From NCBI GenBank assembly GCA_052144935.1, contig JBKQPR010000169.1:1-11365 (forward strand): 11,365 bases of DNA, read 5' to 3'. The DNA is from JOPF133 sp052144935. GTDB taxonomy: Bacteria; Acidobacteriota; Terriglobia; Bryobacterales; Bryobacteraceae. Position numbers and translations under genes: made by a program. The notes below the pieces were generated by a model. It was given only the letters and a program-made list of their open reading frames with translations, was not told the origin of the DNA and searched no databases. This document shows positions 1 to 5,564 of the stretch, one piece after another. The stretch's first letter is position 1, and every line of letters begins with the position of its first letter.

Positions 1-18
1 GGGCCCAAAGGGCACCCC
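1..18. repeat. Partial copy of the palindrome arm found between lspA and lgt
   Basis: The reverse complement of these 18 bases matches 9738-9755, the inner part of the left arm of the lspA-lgt palindrome, at 17 of 18 positions (GGGGTGCCCTTTGGGCCC here, CTC in place of TTT there). It lies 11 bases beyond the stop codon of the IMP dehydrogenase remnant. The rest of any element would be outside the window, so membership in the same dispersed family is inference. Confidence 0.4.
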
Positions 19-29
19 CCGCGTCGGCC

Positions 30-98
30 TTATTCCACTCTATAATTCGGAGCTTCCTTGGTAATAATCACATCGTGTACGTGGCTCTCGCGCAGGTC
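30..98 (-). pseudogene. guaB: 3'-terminal remnant of IMP dehydrogenase
   Basis: Read on the minus strand, codons from about 95 down to 33 encode a peptide containing ESHVHDVIITKEAPNY followed by RVE and a TAA stop at 32..30. This is the conserved C-terminal tail of bacterial IMP dehydrogenase (compare ESHVHDVTITKESPNY in E. coli GuaB), the enzyme that oxidises IMP to XMP in guanine nucleotide synthesis. The preceding residues should read roughly V-T-G-A-G-L. Here VTG is present in a different frame just upstream (about 99-107) and an in-frame TGA lies at 110..108. None of the catalytic barrel is present, because an unrelated winged-helix remnant begins at 133. This is therefore a stranded gene end and not a gene. 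The identification is firm for the tail; how it arrived is unknown. Confidence 0.72.
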
Positions 99-132
99 CC
101 CGTCACGTCAGGCCGCCATCCGTGAGACAGGC

Positions 133-434
133 TCACTCGGCGCCGGGATCAAAACTGTATCCGATGTCCCGAATGGTCTGAATATGCTTCGGGCGTTGCG
201 GCTCGACTCCATCTTGGCCCGCAGAGTGGTGACACACCGGTCGATGCTCCGCGGCGTCACGAATGCGGCATGGCCCACACGGCGTTGAGGACGTCGTTGC
301 AGCGCCAGCGCACGTCCTTGCCGCGCCACAAAGTGCGCCAGCAGCTTGAGCTCCTTGGCCGTCATCTCCACCTCTGAGCCGTTGCGGAGGAGTCGATGGG
401 GGGCCACGTTCAGCTCAAACTCGCCCAATCGGAA
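133..434 (-). pseudogene. Broken OmpR-type winged-helix domain of a response regulator
   Basis: The minus strand encodes a complete but frame-broken Trans_reg_C (OmpR/PhoB) DNA-binding domain. The first piece, 434 to about 306, contains FRLGEFELNV, then EMTAKELKLLAHFVARQGRA. The second, 301-275, reads CNDVLNAVW in another frame. The third, about 275-210, returns to the first frame with FVTPRSIDRCVTTLRAKM. The fourth, 207-136, gives KHIQTIRDIGYSFDPGAE in a third frame and ends at a TGA at 135..133. These pieces are in the family's order (beta-sheet, recognition helix, wing hairpin with the terminal T-I-R-D-I-G-Y), so at least three frame changes broke one ancestral gene. Upstream, RKILLLRAESD and GDYCT (about 548-496) could be scraps of a receiver domain, but that is weak. 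The domain would have bound a promoter on phosphorylation; no product is expected now. Confidence 0.75.
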
Positions 435-460
435 CGGGGCGTGGGCGCGCCAAAGGGGCG

Positions 461-1258
461 TCACGAACGCGACGCCATAGAACGCTCCGCGCCTGCCGGT
501 ACAGTAGTCCCCTCCATCGCTTTCCGCACGAAGCAGGAGTATCTTCCTTCCGGGTTGGGCGATAGGTTGGGCGATAGGTCCGACACTTTGCCAATCTTCA
601 GAAGCGCTTCGCATTGCGTGCTCATTCCCGCAACGGATGCGATCACCGGATGGTCCCCACTGGGAAGGTCCGCTGGAACCGTCACGTTTATCTGATACAG
701 ACCCGGGCCCACACGACCCGCAAACCGGACATCGGCTGGTATGCCTCCAATGCTCACCGTTACCTGACTGCTCGTGGAGTATGCGCCCGTAGAATCGAAC
801 CCGGCGTCGATGGAAGTGGTACTGGGTCCGAATCCCGTGCCGTACAGTTCGATGACATCTGCCGGCATCGCGACGACGCCCCGGCTGAGAACGGTACCAT
901 CGGACGTCCGCACGGCGGCGACATAGTTCGATTGCACGAACAGGTGCGGAACAATGGGCGGCAGCTTTGCGGTTGTCGTGCTCGACGTTTCGGCCGGGTT
1001 GGTAACCGCCACCGGAGCGGAATCCCGGTCGCTATCTGTCGATGCAGGCGCGTTGACCTGCGCCGGGCTGGAAGCGGGAGCCTGTCCTAATGAACCAGAG
1101 GTTCGTAGCATGGTGCTCGACGTTTCGGCCGGGTTGGTAACCGCCACCGGAGCCGAATCCCGGTCGCGATCTATCGATGCAAACGCGTTGACCTGCGCCG
1201 GGCTGGAAGCGGGAGCCTGTCTTAATGAACCAAAGATTCGTAGCATAGTCGGTCTCAT
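461..1258 (-). CDS. TIGR03437-type 'Solibacter' C-terminal domain protein, probably a remnant
   Basis: This is an uninterrupted 265-codon reading frame. Residues about 97-224 match the Solibacter uncharacterized C-terminal domain: IELYGTGFGPSTTS, then VSIGGIPADVRFAG, then GLYQINVTVPADLPSGDHPV. In Acidobacteriota this domain normally ends long surface or secreted proteins. Here the part before it is only a low-complexity Ala/Ser/Pro/Thr region made of two near-identical 45-residue copies. There is no signal peptide or partner domain, and no convincing ribosome-binding site before the ATG at 1258. After the domain, about 40 residues run into sequence whose other frame becomes the response-regulator remnant, so the natural end has probably been lost. 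Its neighbours on both sides are decayed. I regard it as an open but likely non-functional fragment; a short expressed protein cannot be excluded. Its molecular function is unknown. Confidence 0.55.
   Translation of the reverse strand: MRPTMLRIFGSLRQAPASSPAQVNAFASIDRDRDSAPVAVTNPAETSSTMLRTSGSLGQAPASSPAQVNAPASTDSDRDSAPVAVTNPAETSSTTTAKLPPIVPHLFVQSNYVAAVRTSDGTVLSRGVVAMPADVIELYGTGFGPSTTSIDAGFDSTGAYSTSSQVTVSIGGIPADVRFAGRVGPGLYQINVTVPADLPSGDHPVIASVAGMSTQCEALLKIGKVSDLSPNLSPNPEGRYSCFVRKAMEGTTVPAGAERSMASRS
553..576. repeat. 12-bp tandem duplication
   Basis: The unit GGTTGGGCGATA occurs twice back to back (553-564 and 565-576). On the minus strand it adds a repeated LSPN to the tail of the TIGR03437-domain reading frame. 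It looks like replication slippage. Confidence 0.85.
978..1247. repeat. 135-bp tandem duplication (two copies)
   Basis: Copy one runs 978-1112 and copy two 1113-1247, both beginning GTGCTCGACGTTTCGGCC. By eye they differ at about eight or nine positions (near 94% identity) with no length change. On the minus strand the unit is exactly 45 codons and forms the N-terminal part of the TIGR03437-domain reading frame. Keeping the frame is compatible with a protein-level duplication, but a multiple of three can also arise by chance. Confidence 0.9.
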
Positions 1259-1740
1259 CGTTTCCGGAAGATTTCATGTCCCTACCGGCAATGTGTCATT
1301 GGTTTTTGTTTTGAATCATTCTCTAACTCAGTCTCCGGCAAGTCTGGCGTGGAAAATAGTCCCGTAAGTACTTTGCCGGTACCGCCGGCCGGCATTTGGG
1401 AGCGTTCCGACGCCTCGACATGTAGCACGGGAGACGGCGGCGGCCGGGGACTGGCGCGTAGGTGGCTTGAGAGAACAGGTTGCGGACTTCGGGCAATCGC
1501 GGAAGTGCTGCCCGGATCTCGCCCGCCCGCATGAGCTTGCCGTATCCCCAACCGCTGGGCATCGTGGGGCCAGGCGGCCGCCCGGCGCCCGGAGCGTTCT
1601 TTCCTTGGTGAAGCGCTACGAAAGCCGGTCGCCTTTTCGGCGCCGCGGGGGTGGTGAAGTCGCCCGGCGATTCGGCTCAAGCCAGCACGCGGAGCACGCT
1701 ACCAAAGGTGGCGCGGCGGGCGGCGCCGCCCGCGCGGATG

Positions 1741-1901
1741 GACGCTCTCGGCCCGCGGTCGCATGGCCGCCGTCCACCGCGCAGCGGGCGGGACGCCGGG
1801 CTGAAACGGCAAGACTCGTTCGGCCTGGCGGCAGGCAGTGGCGCCTGCGCTGTCCCCACCAAGACAACCAGGCTGCCCTGGGTAGACGCTCTCGGCCCGC
1901 G
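1741..1901. repeat. 17-bp exact direct repeat, GACGCTCTCGGCCCGCG
   Basis: The 17-mer is present at 1741-1757 and 1885-1901, starts separated by 144 bp, in a stretch without recognisable genes. The flanks diverge after the repeat (GTCGCATGG versus TTGGCAAGC). It may be the core of a dispersed intergenic repeat. Confidence 0.75.
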
Positions 1902-1918
1902 TTGGCAAGCCCGTAGGG

Positions 1919-1933
1919 CCATTCCAGGAATGG
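1919..1933. repeat. 15-bp perfect palindrome
   Basis: CCATTCC-A-GGAATGG is a perfect inverted repeat with a single central base. It lies 17 bp beyond the second copy of the 17-bp repeat. It could be a protein-binding site or part of a repeat element; nothing nearby says which. Confidence 0.6.
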
Positions 1934-2026
1934 ATTGGTGGGTTGGATCCCTCGCTCACGCCCGGACAGCGGCAGCGGCGTTCCGGGCCGTCCAGGGGGG
2001 TAGTCTTCATCCTTGAGCCGAATGCG

Positions 2027-2260
2027 CCTCCTACGCCCTCTCGCTCCCATGGGACGCGCCGCCGATTGCAAGGAGCGAAAGGCGCCGGAGAGATCCACCG
2101 GCGCGATACCATCCCACTGTTCCTGCGTGTGCTCGCGGAACTCCGCTTCCGAGAGCGTCCCGGCGTTGGCAATGAGGATGGCGGGCGTCCTGGCCGCGCG
2201 GAAGGCGGCGTCGAGGGATTCGCGATTGGTGACGTCGGCCGAGCAGGCGTCGGCGCCTGC
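2027..2260 (-). pseudogene. Core fragment of a short-chain dehydrogenase/reductase
   Basis: Within a longer open frame beginning at 2296, the minus strand encodes a recognisable middle piece of a classical SDR. ADVTNRESLDAAF carries the Asp of the adenine-ring pocket, AILIANAG corresponds to the conserved N-N-A-G strand, and WDGIAPVDLSGAFRSLQSA matches the helix that usually reads W-D-x-x-x-x-V-N-L-x-G-x-F. The following PMGARGRRRRIRL resembles the turn before the catalytic serine strand (m-x-x-x-G-x-G-R-I). The N-terminal T-G-x-x-x-G-I-G nucleotide loop is absent upstream, and the catalytic Ser and YxxxK are not found downstream. The piece is thus truncated at both ends. FabG-like NAD(P)H-dependent reductases have this pattern, but the substrate cannot be told from the remnant. 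Confidence 0.65.
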
Positions 2261-2274
2261 CAAAGACGACACCC

Positions 2275-2397
2275 CTACGCTCGCGCGAGGGAACATAGCC
2301 CAGCCCCGATCATCTGGTCACCGAGCACATCCATTTCGGCCTCGTCGTCCCGGTCGGCGTTTTCGAGCGGGAGCCGCTTCGTGATCGGTTGTCGCAC
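2275..2397 (-). CDS. Small ORF of 40 codons with a strong ribosome-binding site
   Basis: A GTG codon at 2397..2395 is preceded by GGAGGAAAGCGAAG, giving a GGAGG core nine bases upstream. The frame runs 40 codons and ends at a stop at 2277..2275. The peptide begins MRQPITKRLPLENADRDDEA and is mixed and acidic in its middle, less Arg/Pro-rich than the spurious frames nearby. I do not recognise it. It stops just before the SDR fragment, so it may be the surviving 5' end of a gene upstream of the SDR or of a gene whose middle was deleted. It points away from the sulfhydrylase gene, so the 97 bp between the two starts would be a divergent promoter region. It could also be chance. Confidence 0.3.
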   Translation of the reverse strand: MRQPITKRLPLENADRDDEAEMDVLGDQMIGAGLCSLARA

Positions 2398-2481
2398 CTT
2401 CGCTTTCCTCCGGTTTACCGAAAAGCGCGTCGGCGCGCGCACACTGGCCCACGCCCCCCCGGGACCTCCCCGCCGAAATAG

Positions 2482-2487
2482 TATTCT
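2482..2487 (+). promoter_or_regulatory. Possible -10 element placed for a leaderless transcript of the sulfhydrylase gene
   Basis: TATTCT ends seven bases before the ATG at 2495, so transcription would start at or next to the start codon. No Shine-Dalgarno sequence is visible in the intervening CTGAAATC or just upstream, which fits leaderless expression. No good -35 box is seen at the expected distance. Confidence 0.3.
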
Positions 2488-2494
2488 GAAATCT

Positions 2495-3793
2495 ATGGCT
2501 GATACCAACGCTCCCGCCCGGCAAATGGGCTTCGCTACGCGCTCCCTGCATGCCGGCCACTCTCCCGACAAGGCTACCCTGGCCCGCGCCGTGCCGATCT
2601 ATCAGACAACGTCGTTCGTCTTCGAGGACTCCGCGCACGCCGCCTCGCTGTTCGCTTTGCAACAGTTCGGCAATATCTACACCCGCATCATGAACCCCAC
2701 CACCGACGTGTTCGAGCAGAGGGTGGCGGCCCTAGAGGGCGGCATCGCCGGACTGGCCACCTCCAGCGGGCAGGCCGCGCAGTTCCTCGCCATCACCAGC
2801 CTGATGGGGCCGGGCGACGAGCTGATCTCCGCCACCACGTTGTACGGCGGCACCTACACGCAGTTCGACGTCAGCTTCCGCCGCCTGGGAATCGACGTGA
2901 AGTTCGTGGAGCCGGACGATCCCGAAAACTTCCGCCGGGCGATCACCCCCAAAACCCGCGCCATCTACGGCGAGACCATCGCCAACCCGCGCATGAATGT
3001 GCTGGATATCGAGAAGGTCGCCGCCATCGCCCACGAGGCCGGCGTGCCGCTGATCGTGGATAACACCATGGCCTCCCCGTATCTCTGCCGGCCCATCGAA
3101 CACGGCGCCGATATCGTGGTCCACTCGGCCACCAAATTCCTGGGCGGCCACGGCACCTCCATCGGGGGCATCATCGTCGACAGCGGCAAATTCCCCTGGA
3201 GCGACAAGTATCCCGCCATCACCCAGCCCAGCCCCGGCTACCACGGCATGGTGTTCAGCCAGGTGTTCGGTCCCCTGGCGTATATCATCAAGGTGCGGGT
3301 GGAGGGCCTGCGCGATTTCGGCCCCTGCATGAGCCCGTTCAATTCCTTCCTCTTCATTCAGGGCGTCGAAACGCTGAAATACCGCATGGAAGCCCACAGC
3401 CGCCACGCGCTGGCGGTGGCCCAATGGCTGGAGAAGAATCCGGCCATCACGTGGGTCAAGTATCCCGGCTTGCCCTCCAGCCCTTATTACGAGCTGTCCC
3501 GCAAGTATCTGCCGCTGGGGCAAGGGTCCATCGTGACTTTCGGCATCAAGGGCGGCGTGGAAGCGGGCCGCAAGCTGATCGATTCGGTGCAGCTCTTCTC
3601 GCACCTGGCCAACCTCGGCGACGCCAAGAGCCTGATCATTCATCCGTCCTCCACCACCCACCAGCAACTCAACGCGGCACAGCAAATGGAAGCCGGGGTG
3701 ACCCCCGACCTGGTGCGGATTTCCGTGGGCATCGAAGATGTGGACGACCTGATCTGGGATCTCGACCAGGCCATTACCGCTTCCCAGAGCTGA
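2495..3793 (+). CDS. metY: O-acetylhomoserine sulfhydrylase (O-acetylhomoserine aminocarboxypropyltransferase)
   Basis: A cytosolic PLP enzyme of the Cys/Met metabolism family. It replaces the acetyl group of O-acetyl-L-homoserine with sulfide to give L-homocysteine, the direct-sulfhydrylation route to methionine. The 432-residue length is that of the long MetY class. The PLP lysine is K214 in SATKFLGGHGTS, the aspartate that pairs with the ring nitrogen is D189 in IVDNTMASP, and the phosphate- and substrate-loop segments are seen as YTRIMNPTT (62-70) and SSGQAAQF (90-97). The C-terminal HPSSTTHQQL and VRISVGIED motifs are intact. I chose the ATG at 2495 because similarity begins there (GFATRSLHAG). 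The frame stays open for 184 codons upstream, but that is antisense to the SDR remnant. No SAM riboswitch or Met box is apparent upstream. The nucleoside hydrolase starts 6 bp after the stop. Cystathionine synthases are shorter and fit less well. Confidence 0.95.
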   Translation: MADTNAPARQMGFATRSLHAGHSPDKATLARAVPIYQTTSFVFEDSAHAASLFALQQFGNIYTRIMNPTTDVFEQRVAALEGGIAGLATSSGQAAQFLAITSLMGPGDELISATTLYGGTYTQFDVSFRRLGIDVKFVEPDDPENFRRAITPKTRAIYGETIANPRMNVLDIEKVAAIAHEAGVPLIVDNTMASPYLCRPIEHGADIVVHSATKFLGGHGTSIGGIIVDSGKFPWSDKYPAITQPSPGYHGMVFSQVFGPLAYIIKVRVEGLRDFGPCMSPFNSFLFIQGVETLKYRMEAHSRHALAVAQWLEKNPAITWVKYPGLPSSPYYELSRKYLPLGQGSIVTFGIKGGVEAGRKLIDSVQLFSHLANLGDAKSLIIHPSSTTHQQLNAAQQMEAGVTPDLVRISVGIEDVDDLIWDLDQAITASQS

Positions 3794-3799
3794 CCCGCC

Positions 3800-4870
3800 A
3801 TGCTGCGCCTGCTTGCCGGACTCGCGCTGATCGCTCTCGCGTTAACCCAGACCCTCTACGCGGCCGGCCGCGACATCGTGGTCTTCGACACCGATTCGGG
3901 CCTCTTCGGCGACGATGGCGCCGCCCTGGTGATGCTGCTGCGCAGCCCCGCGCTGGTCAACGTGACGGGCATCACGGTGGTGCCGGGCAACGTCTGGCCC
4001 GCGCAGGGGGCCGAGTATATGGAGCACATCCTCGAGCTCCTCAACTACGGGCCGTTGCCCGTGTCGACCGGCGCCGCGACTCCCCTGGTGCATACCGCCG
4101 CGATGGCCCACGAATCCGAGCGGCGCTGGGGAAAGCTGCTGTACGCGGGCGCGTTCGACCAGGATCCGGCCGAGGTGAAACCCGCGCCGGGCGCCGCGCT
4201 CAGCGCCCGCAGGGGGGCCCTCAGGTCCCACCGCGAAGGCGCCGTCGAGTTCCTGATCTCCGAAGTGGAACGCCACCCCGGCGAAATCACTGTGCTGGAG
4301 TTGGGTCCCATGACTAACCTGGCGCTGGCCTTGCGCCTGCGGCCGGAGATCGAGACCAGGATCAAGCGCCTGGTCTTCATGGGAGGCAATCTGCACCCCC
4401 CCGGCAACGCCACCGCTTCGGCCGAATTCAACTTCTGGTTCGACCCCGAGGCGGCCCGCATCGTGTTGCGCTCGCGCATTCCGCGGAAGATCATGTTCGG
4501 CCTGGACATCTGCAACACGGCGCCGATTCGCAAAGCCGAGTTCGACCAGATCGTGGCCGCGCACACCCCCATCACGAACCTCTACCGCGAAGACCTGGGC
4601 AACCGTTATCCGGGCTTTCTGCGGCGCCCCGAAGCCACGGCGTTTATGTGGGACTCCCTGGCCGCCGCTTACCTGTTGGACCCCGGCTTTGTGACCCGCT
4701 CCGAGACTCATTATCTGGACGTGCTGGCCTCCTGGGGCCGCTTTTACGGCTCCACGGTTCCGCTGGACCGCCGCGTGGCGCCCGAGGCCACACCCGTCAC
4801 GGTCATGCTGGCGCTGGACTTCCAGCGCGTGTTCGGGCTGTATAAAGAACTGCTGACGCGGCGGAATTGA
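3800..4870 (+). CDS. Exported inosine-uridine-type nucleoside hydrolase
   Basis: A 356-residue member of the IunH nucleoside hydrolase family, which hydrolyses the N-glycosidic bond of ribonucleosides to free base and ribose. Residues 1-21 form a signal peptide: MLRLLAGLALIALALTQTLYA, with Arg near the start and cleavage probable after YA or YAA. The N-terminal calcium/ribose motif reads FDTDSGLFGDDGAAL (29-43) where the family usually has DTDPGIDDA; all the aspartates are there but two extra residues separate them. ELGPMTNLALAL, MGGN and AEFNFWFDPEAA are typical. The C-terminal motif is WDSLA, with D285 kept and the usual His replaced by W284. Export suggests scavenging of extracellular or periplasmic nucleosides; substrate preference cannot be read from sequence. 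The gene begins 6 bp after the sulfhydrylase stop and is probably cotranscribed, although no metabolic link is obvious. Confidence 0.9.
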   Translation: MLRLLAGLALIALALTQTLYAAGRDIVVFDTDSGLFGDDGAALVMLLRSPALVNVTGITVVPGNVWPAQGAEYMEHILELLNYGPLPVSTGAATPLVHTAAMAHESERRWGKLLYAGAFDQDPAEVKPAPGAALSARRGALRSHREGAVEFLISEVERHPGEITVLELGPMTNLALALRLRPEIETRIKRLVFMGGNLHPPGNATASAEFNFWFDPEAARIVLRSRIPRKIMFGLDICNTAPIRKAEFDQIVAAHTPITNLYREDLGNRYPGFLRRPEATAFMWDSLAAAYLLDPGFVTRSETHYLDVLASWGRFYGSTVPLDRRVAPEATPVTVMLALDFQRVFGLYKELLTRRN

Positions 4871-4909
4871 GCCAGGTGTTCTTGAACTGGCGCCGCCGAT
4901 CTGGTCCAC

Positions 4910-4925
4910 CGGGCCGGTTGGCCCG
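4910..4925. other. GC-rich hairpin between genes
   Basis: CGGGCC-GGTT-GGCCCG forms a perfect six-pair stem with a four-base loop, 39 bp after the nucleoside hydrolase stop. No U-run follows (ACCGGTCTGC), so a classical Rho-independent terminator is unlikely. It may impede transcription or bind a protein. A near copy, CGGGCCGGTTGCGCCCGA, ends the window at 11348-11365. Confidence 0.45.
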
Positions 4926-4932
4926 ACCGGTC

Positions 4933-4941
4933 TGCTATCCT
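4933..4941 (+). promoter_or_regulatory. Possible extended -10 promoter for the gene at 4950
   Basis: TGCTATCCT fits an extended -10 element (TGnTATnnT). It ends eight bases before the ATG at 4950, and no Shine-Dalgarno sequence is seen between them, so a leaderless or nearly leaderless transcript is suggested. No -35 box at 17 bp is apparent, as is acceptable for extended -10 promoters. Confidence 0.35.
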
Positions 4942-4949
4942 CATTGAAA

Positions 4950-5555
4950 ATGGATCGAGTCAAAGCCAAACCAAAGCACCAGACCCGTTGTGCCGGTTGC
5001 GGCCGGATGACGCCAAACTACGATATCGTCAACGACCTCTCCGGCGGGAACGGTTGCCGGCCCCTTTGCAGCCAATGCGTCAACGCCAACGTAGCCGAAT
5101 CGGAGGGTCTGAAATTTGAGCACGTCGAATTCGAACCGGTCGAGCTCGCCGACTGCACGGGCGAAACCCACGTCTTTCATTTTCGGGCACTTCTGTTCGG
5201 GCCGGGAGTCGCTCTTCTGGATGCGTTCGAAGTTCGCGGCGGCGAGCGGGGCGGCTATGAATTCCAGACGATCGGCGACCCGGAGGAGGATCTGCTGGCG
5301 CTGCTGGCGCGCCTGATCGCCAAGATCCGTCGCGCCCTATCGGTGCAGCACTTGACGATGGGAGAGCTTGGATTGGAGATCGCCGATAAGGTGGTCCGAG
5401 GCCAAATTCAGTGGGACAGTGACGAGGATGGCCCTGTGCCGCTCCTGGTTGTCGATGGCCGGGAGATCGCCTGGGAACAATTCGGCCGCATGTTGATGAC
5501 CCTTGAAGGCTGGCGGTTCAAGCTGGAGATCCGCGACAAGAGCGAGGAGTTTTGA
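4950..5555 (+). CDS. Unrecognised 201-residue protein with an N-terminal Cys-pair (zinc-ribbon-like) motif
   Basis: I do not know the function. The N-terminus has CAGC (C14, C17) and CSQC (C40, C43) with C36 between, spacing typical of a structural zinc ribbon. The middle (about 55-110) alternates acidic and hydrophobic residues, suggesting beta-strands. Residues about 95-125, rich in Leu, Ala and Arg (EEDLLALLARLIAKIRRALS), look like an amphipathic helix. The C-terminus reads WDEFGRMLM-like, here WEQFGRMLMTLEGW, then a highly charged RDKSEEF. There is no signal peptide or membrane segment, so it is presumably cytosolic. I recall similar uncharacterised proteins in soil bacteria, but cannot name the family with certainty. 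ATG at 4950 is preferred; a TTG two codons earlier (4944) is in frame. The GNAT gene starts 9 bp after its stop, so the two are probably an operon. Confidence 0.8.
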   Translation: MDRVKAKPKHQTRCAGCGRMTPNYDIVNDLSGGNGCRPLCSQCVNANVAESEGLKFEHVEFEPVELADCTGETHVFHFRALLFGPGVALLDAFEVRGGERGGYEFQTIGDPEEDLLALLARLIAKIRRALSVQHLTMGELGLEIADKVVRGQIQWDSDEDGPVPLLVVDGREIAWEQFGRMLMTLEGWRFKLEIRDKSEEF

Positions 5556-5564
5556 CCGGCAAGT

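Larger units (their letters stand above)
1259..2026. other. Non-coding or decayed stretch with short repeats
   Basis: I recognise no gene in this roughly 770-bp stretch on either strand. Several frames stay open for 100 codons or more, but their translations are rich in Arg, Ala, Pro and Gly and lack family motifs, as expected for GC-rich sequence with few stops. It contains a 17-bp exact duplication (1741-1757 and 1885-1901) and a 15-bp palindrome (1919-1933). The right part could include more decayed SDR sequence continuing from 2027, but I cannot identify catalytic YxxxK there. Confidence 0.6.

Noticed and set aside
978..1247. A CRISPR array
   Set aside because: There are only two 135-bp copies in direct contact with no spacers, and no cas gene is in the window.
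954..1367. A plus-strand ORF across the 135-bp tandem duplication
   Set aside because: The recognisable domain (TIGR03437) is on the minus strand; the plus frame is open through the repeat but carries no known motif.
1943..2494. An N-terminal extension of the sulfhydrylase by 184 codons
   Set aside because: The extension lacks similarity to the family, lies antisense to the SDR remnant and would give an abnormally long enzyme. The normal N-terminus starts at 2495.
2398..2494. A SAM riboswitch or other methionine-responsive leader upstream of metY
   Set aside because: No recognisable conserved core or terminator stem is visible, and the candidate -10 is too close to the ATG for a leader.
3842..4969. 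A 375-codon minus-strand frame over the nucleoside hydrolase gene
   Set aside because: It is the antisense shadow of a gene with clear family motifs and a signal peptide.
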